Positions 1 to 12,536 of a stretch of 64,000 bases of DNA are shown here, in pieces. Each line of letters starts with the position of its first letter. The stretch's first letter is position 1. The stretch lies in assembly GCF_002127325.2 (NCBI RefSeq), contig NC_035437.2, forward strand, positions 161,981,408-162,045,407. Reading direction: 5' to 3'. Both the position numbers and the translations under genes were made by a program. This DNA comes from Helianthus annuus (taxonomy: Eukaryota > Streptophyta > Magnoliopsida > Asterales > Asteraceae). A model generated the notes under the pieces. The model saw nothing but the letters and a program-made list of their open reading frames with translations, was not told the DNA's origin and searched no databases.

Positions 1-3000
1 AATCCAAATGTCATATATTTGAAATATGTCCTTATGCGTTATATTACGAAATAAATAACTAGGCTATTCAACCTAGTTAAGTGCATGGTAAAAACTATTA
101 AAGGAGAAAAGTAGTGCCAAAAATGTGATGGAAGTAAACTTGAGGGGTTAAAGTGGATGGGATGAAACTTGGTCACTAACTAAAAGAAAATATCAACACA
201 CACCACACACATTTTCGTGTGTGTGTGTGTTCTGGATCGTTCCAGAGCTCCCCAAGGGAGCCAAACCCTAACTCAACAATATTCATCAAATTGAAGGGTG
301 AATTGAAGCTCAAATTATCAACCGAACGTGAATTAGTGATCACCAACACAAGGGGATCATAAGGTATGTCTCAAAACTAAGATTGGTGATCATGTATGAA
401 GTGGGTTATGTTTTAATCCGTGAATTAGTATGAAATTGATGATGTATAAGGGTTAGAATCATCAAGTAGAACATAGGTTATGTATAGTTTGTGTTAATTT
501 GATGTTTAGAAGTAAAACCCATTAGTCATGGTGATGATGATGACTTAATCACCATCTATGTCCAATTCTTGTTGAAAGATTGATGAAATATCGGTGTATA
601 ACGAGTTATGGTTTGATGAATTGAATAAAATGTGATGATGATATGTTGGATGATTAATTGTGAATACTACATGATGGTGAGTAGAAGGATTTGATGAACT
701 ATGTATGAATGTAGAAGATTGATGCATGAAATAGTTGTACATTATGCTTAGATAGTGGTACGCACGCCAAGTGTTTGATGAAATGACTAAACGACGATAT
801 TATGTGAAAATGTATGCAAGTAGTGGATGAACATACATACAATGTGTAAATGATTAAATTGTTATTAAGCTTACACAAGGAACATGTGTAAGATCGAATC
901 CATGTGGAGGTTTTATTGATGTCTTGTTTGGGTAGAAATGTACACTAGTATCTTTCATTGTTCACTCACATTGTATGGTACACACTATGTGTTTAGTCGA
1001 TGGTTTAGTTGAGGTTGCGAAATGAAATTGGCGTTAATGTATAGCAAGTAAGGATGGTAAAATCATGTTGGTTATGTACCCCAAATATGGTCGTCTAGTA
1101 TGGGATCCCGAAAGCTTTAGTATAGGTAGTATTGATAATATGTATGTGTGTGTATGTAATGGATTGATCATGTGGTTGTAAGCATATTACATCATGAATA
1201 TGAAGTGTATATAATGCCATTGTTATAGCTTAATATGATGACACAGATATATGAGGTTAAGTCGAAAGTCCATAAGATGGGTCGTTGACTTTTGGAAGTC
1301 AAACCTTGCATAAGTAGTATGGCTAGACTCTTGTCAAATTTCAATGCTATAAAGTCATATGGTGCGTGTTTAAAAATGTGTGTTATATGCAATTATGTAA
1401 GGAATTATACGAGTTGGAAGAGATGTGATGTTGGGTATATGTCTTATGTTTGTTAGACTTGACTAATGAAAGTTAGACTTGAACCATGCATTCGACATGA
1501 TCATTAAGTGTACAATCATGCATACTAACAAGAGTGTGATTGCGTGATGTGAAGGCATAAGGATCATGTGGAAATGGACTCAAGCAAGAAAGGCAAAAGG
1601 GTGAAAAGGAGGCAAGGGAACGGACGCAAAAAGGTAAGTGATTTCCATAATCACTTCTTAATTGTTTATGTAAAGTTATGTGCTAGTTAGTTAAGTATGT
1701 TAAGTGAGGACCAATAAGGATGTGTTGTATGAAACCAATGATTTTTGTTAAGTAGATGTAACGGGTCAAAACGTAGCCTTGATGTTAAAACGAATGTGTT
1801 GTTTGATGAGAACATGAACGGGTCGAATAACCGTAAATGAATAATAAGCCGATAGCGCATAAGTTAAGAATTTACTTAATCCGGATGTGGGATTTTGAGT
1901 CCTTAGGATAGAGGACCAATTTACGAGCATGTAGGAAGAAACGGGAGGTTAAACGGGTAAACGGTTCAAAAGTTATGCGCGTTTTAGTGCGTACGGACGA
2001 CGAAACGGATCTGCAGAAAAAGTGGTTTTCTAGAGGGCATGGCCGACGGGGTTAGGGCCGTCGCCGACGGGCTCTAGAAAACCAGTTTTTCTCCGACGCC
2101 TTAATTACCTGCCTACGGGGTTTTTGGCTACGGGAAAAACTACGGGCCGTCACCGACGCCCTCCCCAAGTCCAAAACTCTGAAATTTGTTATTTAAGTTG
2201 ATTTATGTATCGTAGGCTTTGGTTTGTTATCCGTGGACTAAGGCGGGCTTTCTAAACATGATTTTGATCGATCCTTAGATGTTTATGGGCTATAAATCAA
2301 AGTCTAAGTCCCATGTAATTAACGTATGAGTATGTAAGAGGTATGCAAGATCTTGTACGTGTATGTAGATGTGTAATTATGTATATATGGAAGATATGTA
2401 TGAGTGTATGCATGTAGGTAGAGACGTACGAATGTAGGTACGTATATAGAAGCGTATTTATGTATATATGAAGATACGTAGGATAGTATGTATATATGTG
2501 AAGGCGTAAGAACGTAGGTACGTATGCAGATGTGTATTTATGTATGTATGAAGATACGTACGAGTGTAGGCATGTAGGTAGAAACATACGAATGTAGGTA
2601 CGTATGTAGTAGAGTATTTAAGAATATATGAAGATACATATGAGTGTATACATGTATGTAGAGAGGTATGGATGTATGCACGTGTATATGTAAGTATGAT
2701 TTTGGATACGTTGAATGTTAATGATATTAATCGTGTGCCTGGAAAACGAAGATTTATGCAGGTACATTATTGAAGGCTCACCAGGGAATGGATATGCGAA
2801 TGATATGCTTAAAATCAGAGAGAAAACTGAAGGGAAAGTGTACATGTATTGGATCTTGTTTATGTATTGTGTACTAATGTGATGAATGTATGTGGTGAGT
2901 GCAGGTTGTACGAATCACGGGCGGTTATCACGAGGAATAGAGATCGAAGACCGAGTCACAAGATAGATTGTACGGGAATAATTGAGTATGTACTATTAGT

Positions 3001-3141
3001 AAACAGGACTTATGCTTTATTTTTGTAAAAGATACATATTAAGACAAACTTTCAAGTAAGTCCAGACGTTTGTAATGAAAGAAATTTTATGGCACGAATT
3101 TCCGCTGCGACTTTTTGTCAAATACGAATTAGGGTCTTACA
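1..3141. mobile_element. Decayed LTR-like retroelement sequence
   Basis: No gene is seen here; reading frames in this stretch are short and low in complexity. The stretch ends at GGGTCTTACA, a typical plant gypsy LTR 3' terminus, with no primer-binding site after it, so it could be a 3' or solo LTR. Inside are a (GT)n-type tract near 190-230, C/G-rich direct motifs (cgacggg/ccgtcgcc) near 2040-2160, and the tandem repeat listed separately. The left boundary is outside the window or unrecognisable. This is an inference from one terminus and general texture. Confidence 0.35.
2325..2690. repeat. ~80-bp tandem repeat, about 4.5 copies
   Basis: The motif cgaatgtaggtacgtat recurs near 2428, 2509 and 2588, giving a period of about 80 bp. 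Flanking parts of each unit (tatgaagatacgtacgag, gcatgtaggtagaaac) repeat in the same order. Copies have diverged by scattered substitutions. The unit is rich in GTA/TAC steps. Confidence 0.75.
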
Positions 3142-3148
3142 CCTATAG

Positions 3149-3552
3149 GGTAGGGCTAGATAGAAAACCCTATCTATATAAAAAACCCTAGAAAACCCAA
3201 CCTCCCGACATTTTTTTTTTTGAAAAAAATAACACATGTAATATACATGTTTTTAAGAGTTTTGGGCCAAAAAAAATCAAAAAAGCGCCGAAGGGATAAT
3301 TTAAAAAAAAAAAAAATTTCAGCAACTTTCAGCATTTTTGTCTAACACATGTTAGGCACTGAATTTTGTTTATTTTTTTTAAAAAAATCCCTTCGGCGTT
3401 TTTTTTTTTTTGGCCCAAAACACTCTAAAACATGTATATTACATGTGTAATTTTTTTCAAAAAAAAAATGTCGGGAGGTTGGGTAAAAATGGGGGGAGAT
3501 TTGGGTTTCCAGAGTTTTCTAAGAATTTTAGGGTTTTTTGTCTAGCATTACC
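3149..3552. mobile_element. Foldback MITE (404 bp)
   Basis: Long inverted arms are visible. The left end ggtagggctagatag matches the reverse complement of the right end (ggtaatgctagacaa), followed by matching blocks such as ccaacctcccgacat against atgtcgggaggttgg and a shared cgccgaaggg motif. There is no coding capacity. It lies 7 bp right of the LTR-like terminus. Confidence 0.7.
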
Positions 3553-3567
3553 ATATATATATATATA

Positions 3568-4077
3568 GGGGAAGGTTCATTTGAGAAGAAAATTTTATTG
3601 AGAAGAAAAAGAATAAAAGGGTACAATTGTAAAACATTAAATATTTTTTTCTCATCTCATTTATTATTATGTTTGACTAATTAATTAGTCATTAAGACTA
3701 TAATCCTTCACACTAAACATTTTTGCCTACACACATCAAAAGTTATCCTACACATTTCGAAATTTATCCTACACATATTGAAATTTATCCTACACAACTC
3801 GTAATTTATCCTACACGCCTCGTATTTATCCTACACTATAAATGAATTTTTATTTTTATTTTTTTGTGAAAAATATATATCTTAAAAAGAAGTTACAAAT
3901 TTAATATAATTAGTTATTAAAGATGAAACTACCAATTAATGATGTATGTAAGTTTACTAATATACCCTTATAGTTACATTAAGTACAAATATTAAATGAA
4001 GTCTAATCAAACATTTCTATTGGTTGAAATTTCTTCTTTTTTCTTCTTACAAATAATTTCTTCTCATTTGAACCCTC

Positions 4078-4080
<3 letters not shown>
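3568..4080 (+). mobile_element. TA-microsatellite-targeting MITE, copy 1
   Basis: It starts GGGGAAGGTTCATTTGAGAA and ends with a near-complement, ttctcatttgaaccctccac. It is flanked on both sides by (TA)n. The interior has a run of five short repeats of the type (a)tttatcctacac. There is no ORF of substance. The flanks suggest insertion into a TA repeat. Confidence 0.75.

Positions 4081-4141
<61 letters not shown>
4081..4141. repeat. (TA)n microsatellite between two MITEs
   Basis: About 30 TA dinucleotides lie exactly between two inverted copies of the same MITE family. It is part of a series of TA tracts (also 3553-3567, 4654-4691 and 5083-5142) that flank each element. Confidence 0.9.
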
Positions 4142-4145
<4 letters not shown>

Positions 4146-4651
4146 GAAGGTTCAAATGAGAAGAAATTTTTTGTAAGAAAAAAAAAGAATAAGTTTCAAC
4201 CAATAAGAATGTTTCATTTTAATTCATTTAATATTTGCATTTAATTTTAATGTAAGGGTATATTTGTAAACTTACATAGATCATTAATATCTAGTCTTCC
4301 TTTTTATTAGCTAACTAAATTAAATTTGTAACTTATTTTCAAAATATATATTTTTTCAAAATTTAAAAAATAAATTAATTTAGAGTGTAGGACAAATTAG
4401 TAGGTGTGTAGGATAAATTACGAGTTGTGTAGGATAAATTTAAGTATGTGTAGGATAATTTTCGAAATGTGTACGATAACTTTTTATGTGTGTAGGCAAT
4501 AAAAATTAGTGTAGAGAATAATAATCTTTATGAGTAATTAATTACTTAAAGATTGTAATAAATGAGATGAAAGATTAACTACTTAGTATTTCACAATTGT
4601 ACCCTTTGTTCTTTTCATTCTCAATTAAATTTTCTTCTCAAATGAACCTCC

Positions 4652-4653
<2 letters not shown>
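4142..4653 (-). mobile_element. TA-microsatellite-targeting MITE, copy 2 (inverted)
   Basis: It starts gtggaaggttcaaatgagaa and ends ttctcaaatgaacctcccc. The interior carries the reverse complement of the copy 1 motif (gtgtaggataaatt, repeated about five times). It is therefore the same element in inverted orientation, giving a head-to-head pair around the TA tract that could fold into a hairpin of about 0.5 kb per arm. Confidence 0.75.
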
Positions 4654-4694
<41 letters not shown>

Positions 4695-5079
4695 GGGGAA
4701 GGTTCAAATGAAAACCACTAGTTATTGTGAAAACTCGAAAACTAATTAAAAAAAGCGAAAAAAACATACAAAATTTTTTTTTTTAATTTTTTTTGCAATC
4801 AAAATTTCGCAGGTTTTTTAATATAAAAAAAAAATTTCAAAAAAAAAAAAAAAATTTTTGTGTAGTACACATGTGTAATAATACACATGTGTATACATAT
4901 GTGTATTATTACACATGTGCACTACACAAATTTTTTTTTTTTTGAAAAAAAGTTTTTTTATATATAAAAACTAGCGATTTTTATAAAAAAAATTGAAAAA
5001 AAAAATTTGTGTGTTTTTTAGGCTTTTTTTAGTTAGTTTTCGAGTTTTCACAATAAAAGTGGTTTTCATTTGAACCATC

Positions 5080-5082
<3 letters not shown>
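4695..5082. mobile_element. TA-microsatellite-targeting MITE, copy 3 (variant)
   Basis: It shares the terminal GGGGAAGGTTCAAATGA with the two preceding elements but has a different interior. The arms gaaaaccactagttattgtg / cacaataaaagtggttttc are inverted, and a central palindrome of acacatgtgtaata type sits near 4875-4915. It is flanked on both sides by (TA)n. Confidence 0.75.
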
Positions 5083-5142
<60 letters not shown>

Positions 5143-5145
<3 letters not shown>

Positions 5146-6370
5146 CATTTAGGTTATAAATTTTGTGTAACCATCTTATAAAATGAAACAATTACAACGG
5201 TACTTTTAATTTTCTAGGTATGATTTGTAATCAGTTTTCATTGCGCAAGTGTCTCCCCGCTTTAACGTTGTGACTAACCTATTTGCGTGTTCAACTTCAT
5301 TATTTACACTTCATAGTCATGTCTCTAGTTAGTTTCACACGGGAAACCAAATATATACTATGCACGCTAGAAGTCATGTTTCATTGCTTGTCCAAATTGA
5401 TTATGTTGGTACGTTGAAAATTTCATATCTTAGAAGTCCCATTTCGTTGCCTTTTTGGTGATCGGCCAAATTTTCATATACCGACACGTCTAAATATCAT
5501 TATGATATCTTTCATATCTATCATTACGTTATATAAAGATTCTTATGTTTCCGTTAAAGACATGACAAAGAAAAAAGTTAAAAGCAAAAGACATCATTAA
5601 AAAAAAACTTGACCCAATTAGGAACTCCCACTCATTTAGGTAGGCTTTCTTATTCTATATTAATTTGGCTTACAAATAACCCTCTAAGCACTAATAATTG
5701 ACGTAGACTATTTAGGATATTTTATTTATGTTTGATGAAAATTTGCTTATTTCATTCTTTTTCCTAATAAAGCTAGATTAATTCAAATATACGGTAACCA
5801 CGAGACGATTGTAGTAATACATAATACACACTTTGCTTTACATGCTTTACAAAATGAGTCATCGCGTCATACCTAACTCGTATCTCATAAGTTCACTCAC
5901 TCGCTAGATTAACAATCAATAGGTGGACATGTCCCGTAAGATTATAAGAGCATATGAGCTAGCCCAAGATCCATCCAACATTGACGATCATGATACTCTT
6001 GAAGTTCATACATGAAACATTTCTACATGGTTCTCGGTTACAACTTATAAAGCCTTGGATCATTGGTGATTGGGTTGAACAACCCAATAGACCAATAGCA
6101 TAAACGCATTATATGTGATTGGTTCAAGCTTAAAGCGCACTAATGCTACACCACCCACATATGTCTCCTACATTCCATCACAATCAAGTCGCAAATGGAT
6201 AAATGCTTGTTGTGTAATGTTATGAGTTTATGTTCAGAATCTTGTATGGGCCGGAGCTAAGATGGAACATATGGACATCATTGATGCAAAACTGACATGT
6301 CTCTAAGGCTAGCGTGACCATATTCGCAGGTAGGGCTCAAGGACCATTATAAACAAGCTTGGTCCTAGAG
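5143..6370. other. AT-rich intergenic DNA, nothing recognised
   Basis: No open frame of interest, no terminal repeats and no RNA-gene signature were seen on either strand. It lies between the MITE cluster and the GTGCACAA-ended elements. Confidence 0.5.
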
Positions 6371-6832
6371 TGCACAAGTCGGTTAATAAAAATGACCGAA
6401 CTATTTTTTTTTTTTCATTAAAAAGTAACCTGTTTTGGGTGGTGGAAATCAATAAACCATTAACCTACAAGTTAAAAAAAAAAATAGAAAACGGTTGACC
6501 TATTATAGGTTTAAGAAACCGTTTTTAAAATATTTTAAAAACAAAAATACCCAAATATATAATATAAACCTAGTAAAATTCGTTTTTATTTATTTATATT
6601 TATGTGTGTGTGGTAAAAGAAAACTAAAAAAATGTTAAAAATGGACAAAAAAAAAAACTAAGAAAAGTGATAATAACCCGTTAACCGAAAAAAAAAACAC
6701 TCTAAATCTTATAAGTGGTTCTAACTTATGGTTATCTACGTACCTAAACCAGTTTTTTTATATACCGGTTAGTAACCAATTTTGGTTACGCTAATAATCG
6801 GTTTTGGTTATGAAACCGGTTTTTGTGCACCT
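6371..6832. mobile_element. GTGCACAA-ended foldback element
   Basis: It starts near gtgcacaagtcggtt and ends near aaccggtttttgtgcac, with many copies of an aaccggtt/ggttaacc type motif between. TIR-like ends suggest a hAT-type MITE. No clear target duplication was found, so the ends are approximate. Confidence 0.45.
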
Positions 6833-6969
6833 GCGACAACAGTTTAAAAAGAGTTAGGCAAGTTATTTAGGGGTTGAAAGTGGGCTTGAGAATTGATATG
6901 AAAGTGGGTAGGAAATAGACCACTAGGTTTGTGTCGGCGTCCATTTTACCGTTTCTATAATTACCTATG

Positions 6970-7193
6970 TGGTGCTAGAGATGCACAAAACGGTTGAAAC
7001 GTCGATTTTTTTTCTCATTTTTGCTTTAACCGCTTTTTCTCTATTTTTTATTTTCCGGTTTATTAACCAATTTTTAATACTTTTTTTTATTTTTTCCGGT
7101 TAACCAGTAAATCAGTTCCTTCTAAAAATCAGTCATTAACCAGTTATGGTTTCAGTTAATACCCGGTTCGGTTTAACCAGTTATTTTGTGCAC
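6970..7193. mobile_element. Second GTGCACAA-ended foldback element
   Basis: The ends gatgcacaaaacggttg and ccagttattttgtgcac are imperfect inverted repeats. The interior is rich in ggttaacc-type motifs like the element at 6371. Boundaries are approximate. Confidence 0.45.
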
Positions 7194-7203
7194 AACAAAT
7201 AAT

Positions 7204-7490
7204 CTAAGGATATGTTTGGCATGGAGCTTTTAGCAGCTTCTAGCAACTTCTAGCTTTAAGTTTTTAAGAAAAAACTCATACTCAATAAAAAGTCTTGTTT
7301 GGTTGAAGGAGCTTGAAGCTTTTGGTTGAACGCCCCTACTAGTAGCGTTTAGAATGAGCTACAAGCTTTTAGGGAAAAAAATGACTATTTTAACCTCTAA
7401 AGATAATGAACTTTTTAGTTATGTGCATTTTGATCATTTTATACATTTTATTAAAAGCTTCAAATACTCTGCCAAACACCTAAATATATC
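7204..7490. mobile_element. Possible Tourist-like MITE remnant
   Basis: The left end ggatatgtttggcatggag follows a TAA-like context. A weak inverted counterpart (ctctgccaaacaccta) lies near 7480. Evidence is limited to these ends and to the absence of a gene. Confidence 0.25.
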
Positions 7491-8648
7491 TAAAAAACTA
7501 CAGCATCCAGCCACCAACCACCAATCAGTAACCACCAGCTTTCAACCCCTAGCTACTTTTGTCAAAAATACACTAAGAGTCTAAGACGACCAAGGTCGAA
7601 CAATTGGTGGAATGGGTCAGTTCATGGGCTTAATTTGGCCCAGATTATAACACCCATTACCGAATCTCTGATGCGGATTATGGCGGTTTCTCCAAATTCC
7701 CCAAACCTTAAACCCACGATCGAATCCTCTCGTCAATCGCCATCGTCTTCTTCGCTGGAATCTGTTCTAGGTTTCATGAACACTTGTTTCTGTTGATACT
7801 TATTATCCTCTCATCTGCTAATTGTTTGAATTTCGTGTAAGTGATTGTTAATCAAATTGGTAGACCTAATTTTAATCTACCTGCTGCTTTTATTATGATA
7901 ATACTAGTTTCTAGTTTTGAGGTGAACTGTTTTTTGTTATCTTGTATGTATGCGATTTTGTTTCATATTACTGATTACTCAGCTAGCTAATAGTGGTTAA
8001 TTAGGGTCACAATAGGTCTATATTATGATATGCATGCCCATTTGGTCTCAATGAGCTCAGCAAAATAGAACTAAAATTCACTGCAGCCGTTCAGATTCCA
8101 CGGTAAATCATTGTTCCGATTTCGATTTGGATTTCCTTGTAGCGACATTTCGATTTACAAACAATTGAAATCATTATTTTCGATTTCAATACACAGAAAA
8201 AGACCCAAACCAAGACGTAATTCAATCGAAAACCTAGTTTTGACGAAACCGATTCATTCTTTCGACATGAGCAGATGTTCATATATCATTGAATCTGTTG
8301 TTTGTTCGATGCCACCAATGGTAAAAGTGTAAAACTTTGGGTCCTTGATCTTGTCTTGTTGCTATGTATAAGATGGTTGATTGGGAATCTTGTTGAAAAC
8401 AGCCCGTTCTGACCCGTTCTGTTTTTGCCAAACCCACTTTAACCAGAACCAGAATAACCTTTTTTAACATGACCCGTGTTGCGAACCTGCCCGACCTGCC
8501 CAGTTTGCCAGTCCAGTTTAGCATAATTGCTCAGTTTCATACTACTAGTGTGTGTTCACTTTTCTTAGGTGTTTGGATTTGTTTTTATTTACCCGAGTAA
8601 TAGCCATTGAATGATTTCCTTTGGTTGCAGGATCACTTATATCCAACA

Positions 8649-11180
8649 ATGGAAGTCCAAAAAGAACCCGAAGATAATTCTCCTTATGTAAGGCTTGGCT
8701 TACTATTCAGATTTGCACAAATTTATTGGTTTGTTTATTAAGTATCTCTTTTGGTTTCAAGTGGTTTAGATTTTAGAGATCTCATTTGGTTCTTGTTGAT
8801 AAGTTTTGTGGGAAATTTATCTGTTTTGTTGTATTTCATTCTTCGAGCCCGATACATGTTTTGTATTTTAGACAGTGATTTAGGTTATTATCAACATTTT
8901 ATAAAAACATTCGCCGCTTAAAACGTGAAGACGAATCATAACCACACTAATAGTAATCCAAAGACGGTCCAGGCTGTATTGAATAACGTTAATTAATCTA
9001 TCACCGTAACTTATTTAATATTTACTGTTTACACTTTGAACACAGAGAACTTCAAAATTGGATGGAACTGTGAACTGGGGTACAGCAACTATAGTTGGAG
9101 TATTTGCCGGAATGTTATATGGAGGCATGAAGGAAGCCTCTGCTTCTGTTGTAAGTTTGCTTCTTCAGAAACTAATCTTCTATTGAATAATTAATGCGCT
9201 AAAATTGTTAACATGGTTAAAAAAGCTATATTATTACAACAAGGATCTAAATTTCTGAAGAATGCTATTTAGGATGTTGTATGCAACCTTCGACCTGTTT
9301 AACCCTTTTCTTCTTAGTTGACCTTTTGATATGATTCTTGTCTTGTGCACACCACCTTTTTCAACCCCTTCAATTATGTGTGTATATATATATATATAGG
9401 GTAAGGTTCATGCGAGAACCACCTTTATTGCGAGAACCGCGAGAACCAATGTGAACACAACCTAAAATAGCTAAAAAAAACCTAACCCCCCACCCCCCCA
9501 AAAAACTAAACCCCCAAAAAACCTAAAAAAATAAAAAAAAAATCAAAAAACACACAAAAATTTTTTTTTAGTATTTTTTAAGTTAAAATCGCTACTTTAA
9601 GTAGCCAAAAAAAAAATTAATTTTCTTTTTGGCTGCTAAAAGTAGCGATTTTTTTTATAAAAAAAAAAAAAAAGATTTTGTGTGTTTTTTTAGCTATTTT
9701 TAGGTATTTTTGATTGTGTTCACATTGGTTCTCGCGGTTCTCGCAATAAAGGGTGGTTCCTAACGGATCTTTGTCCTATATATATATGTGTGTGTGAGAG
9801 AGAGAGAGAGAGAGAAACCTTAGTGTAGCGCCATTATAATTTTCGCAAGGATGGCCGGAATCCGCCGTATGGCACTCCTCGGGGCGGTGTGTCGCAGCGC
9901 CATAGGGCGCTATATTCTGCTTTGGCGTGATACAACCTACCACTACACACAGACTAATGTCAAAATTGCCTAAAAATGAATACTTGCCTTTTTTTATGTA
10001 AGGGGCAATTTCATATATACCCCTACAAACTTGCAAATATCATATATACCCATGCAAAATTATAAATATCATATATACCCTTACAAAGTAGTTGAAATAT
10101 CATATATACCCAATTCGTTAGAAACAATCTAATAAATGACAATTTTACCCTTATTTTTCTAAACTTGAAATCTCATATATGACCTTTAACTTCAAATATT
10201 ATATTTACTCATTTCTAGCATAATTTATTTAGCTTAAATATTATATATGGAGTATACTATTGTTTATGGGTAAAAGTAAAAAAAAGGGTAAAAATAAATT
10301 TAAGCTAAAAATGTGTTATATAAATATATGAAGTTAAAAGATGAGCATATATGAAAACTTGAAGTTAAAAAAATAAGGGTAAAATGATCATTTATTAGAT
10401 TGTTTTTAATAAATTGGGTATATTTGATATTTTAACTACTTTGTAAGGGCATATATGATATTTTTAGTTTTGGTTGGGTATATATGAAATTTTTGAAGTT
10501 TGTAAGGGTATATATTATCCGACGGTATAATATGGACTGTGGCATTTCTGTAAATATCCGCAGAGCAAGGATGCAGAAGTAACACTGAAGCTAGGTAGTA
10601 CGAGTGACAAACGGGAACAATATCGATTAATGAGAGATGCAATGGAGAAACGGTTCATTAGAATCACACGCGGTTCAATTGTTGGTGGTGTTCGCCTTGG
10701 AGTGTTTAGCGCTACGTTTTATGGCTTGCAAAATATTCTTGCTGATAAAAGAGGAGTTCATGACGTTTATAATGTTGTTGGAGCTGGTTCCGCTACTACT
10801 GCTACATTCGGTCTAATCAGTAAGAAGTTTAAGGTATTTACAATCTCAAAAACGCCATATAATTAATATAATGTTCTTTATTCATGTTTTCAGTGCCCGG
10901 ATCACTTGCTTGGCGTGGAAGAAACGTACTGTTGGGATCGGTTTTGGGTGCAGCATTTTGTTTCCCTTTAGGTAATTCAGTTGAACGCTTAAACTTCTAC
11001 GAAATTATTGTTAGACCCTTCAAGTATTAATTATGAAATATTTTGGTGATAGGTTGGCTGCATCTGAAACTAGTGGAGAAAGCAAACGAAAAGGGCCCAG
11101 TTTTGACTGAAAGCAACAACGCAAAGCCGAGTGTAGGCGCTGCAATCAAAGGGCTTGGAGGGAATACGAATGATCAATAA
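8649..11180 (+). CDS. Tim17/Tim22/Tim23-family membrane protein (TIMMDC1-like)
   Basis: Five coding exons join in phase: 8649-8687, 9046-9150, 10564-10819, 10894-10971 and 11053-11180, giving 201 aa. All introns are GT-AG. A 5'UTR intron is likely, with a gtaagt donor near 7836 and a ttgcag acceptor at 8630, placing the first exon near 7.66-7.83 kb. The protein has a short polar N-terminus, a glycine-rich helix (about 23-40), a basic amphipathic stretch KRFIRITRGSIVGG (about 76-90) and three further hydrophobic glycine-rich helices (about 84-104, 115-133, 146-162). That four-helix pattern is the Tim17 fold. The best family match is the small plant group related to the complex I assembly factor TIMMDC1, so a mitochondrial inner membrane location is probable. 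The exact role is inference. Intron 2 carries two MITEs. Confidence 0.85.
9399..9777. mobile_element. Foldback MITE in intron 2 of the Tim17-family gene
   Basis: It starts gggtaaggttcatgcgagaa after a (TA)n tract and ends near gtcctatatatatat. The arms ttgcgagaaccgcgagaacc / ggttctcgcggttctcgcaa are inverted. It is related at its left tip to the elements at 3568-5082 (GG(G/T)AAGGTTCA) and also sits in TA-repeat DNA. Confidence 0.65.
10003..10517. mobile_element. Foldback element in intron 2 of the Tim17-family gene
   Basis: The left arm contains repeated catatataccc(c/t)ta units. The right arm contains the complementary ggg(c/t)atatatgatat units, and both carry an attagattgttt-type block near the centre. 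It ends about 45 bp before the exon 3 acceptor at 10563. Confidence 0.6.
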
Positions 11181-12536
11181 GGGGACTCGGAAATTGTAAA
11201 AGCGGACATGTTTTTCGTGTGGTCATTATATGATTATGTTGGATATGAAGTCCGGTTTGATGATGACGATGATTCGTATGGTCTAAATTCGGACATTCGG
11301 TAACGGGCCGGTGAAAGCTCGTTAACATAGTTGAGGAGTGTAGTTTTGATGTCGACTTGTTTTGCTATTTGGTTCTTTTATTTTTCTTTTTTAATAAAAG
11401 GTGCCTCTTTGGCTTTGTCATGTAATAAGATCTAGCAAGGAACGTAAGAATGTTTTTCAGATAATATTCTATACTATTTATTCTGTTGCCTGCTTTTTTT
11501 TTTTCTTCTGAAGTATGTTTTCAAGCACCAGAAGCAGAGCTTCCATGTATGGGAAACACAGGGTCATTTTCAAATATTTCGTTTAGGAACTGTAAGTTCA
11601 AAAACTATGAAAACCAATTAAGAACAATCAAGAACACAATATGAACATTAAACGAAGCTTGGAATAAGTCTGAAATGTTTACAATACGGATAAAGACTTT
11701 GCTAATTCTGCTCAAAAACACACAATCCAAAAGCCTAACCTCAAAATTTGCTAAATGACCACCTATTTATAGGCATGCCCAAGTGCCCTGGAGACACTCC
11801 AGTGACCGAGGCACCAACGACATTGGTGTCGCCTTGATCCTAGTGGAAGCTACTACTATACTGACCAAAAGGCTGGCAATACTATGACTATACATGTGAA
11901 ACCCATGCGCACACTAGTGTCGTCTGGAGTCTGGACTGGAGTGTCGCCAGATACAAAAAAAAAAAATAATAATAAAAAAAATAAAAAATAAAAAAAGAAA
12001 ACACACACACATAACTAAACCAATCAAAACAAGCTTCCGATCTTCATTTTCATCTAAGGCAACAGCTTGTCGATATCTTTGAGTTGGAAGATTCTTGGGA
12101 ACAAAGTTGATTATGATATGCACAAATCTTGGATACATGATCCAACTATTTAAGGCGGAAATCTCTGCATTCTTCTTCATAATTTAAAAATAAGATGTTA
12201 AATGTCGAAAGACCTGTTCTGGCACAATCTTAACATAGCAATAGACCAGTTGATAGTTACGAAATATATAGGCTTCCAAGTAAAATATCAGTTATTACAC
12301 CATGTTATGACCCATTTTTTAATATAACTTGTTTGTAACTTTGATGTCCCATTAGTCATTACCATTGGGTTCAATCCATTATGATCTATTAAAAGAAATA
12401 ATAACTAAATATAAGCATAGTCTTCCATAGTGAGAATTAGTGAAAATCTACCAAAAGGAACCCGGTGAAAAAAATTCCTAGATCCGCTACTGTATATTAC
12501 GACCCATCATTTGAGTACGGGAGACTGATAATAGGA
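11181..12536. other. Intergenic DNA, mostly unrecognised
   Basis: This is the 3' flank of the Tim17-family gene (poly-T and AATAAA-like tatttttcttttttaataaaa near 11375-11400), then unannotated sequence. A short minus-strand frame at 11914-12180 (88 codons) resembles no family known to me and ends in a low-complexity Phe/Ile tail. I do not call it a gene. Confidence 0.4.

Noticed and set aside
545..742. Small open frames throughout 1-7.5 kb and in LTRs
   Set aside because: They are low in complexity (His, Tyr, Ile or Ser runs), lie in repeats or on the wrong strand of repeats, and match no family.
4003..4244. Frames reading Tyr-Ile repeats
   Set aside because: They are direct translations of the (TA)n microsatellite.
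11914..12180. Minus-strand 88-codon frame as a gene
   Set aside because: It has no recognised family, no neighbour exon and a homopolymer-coded tail.
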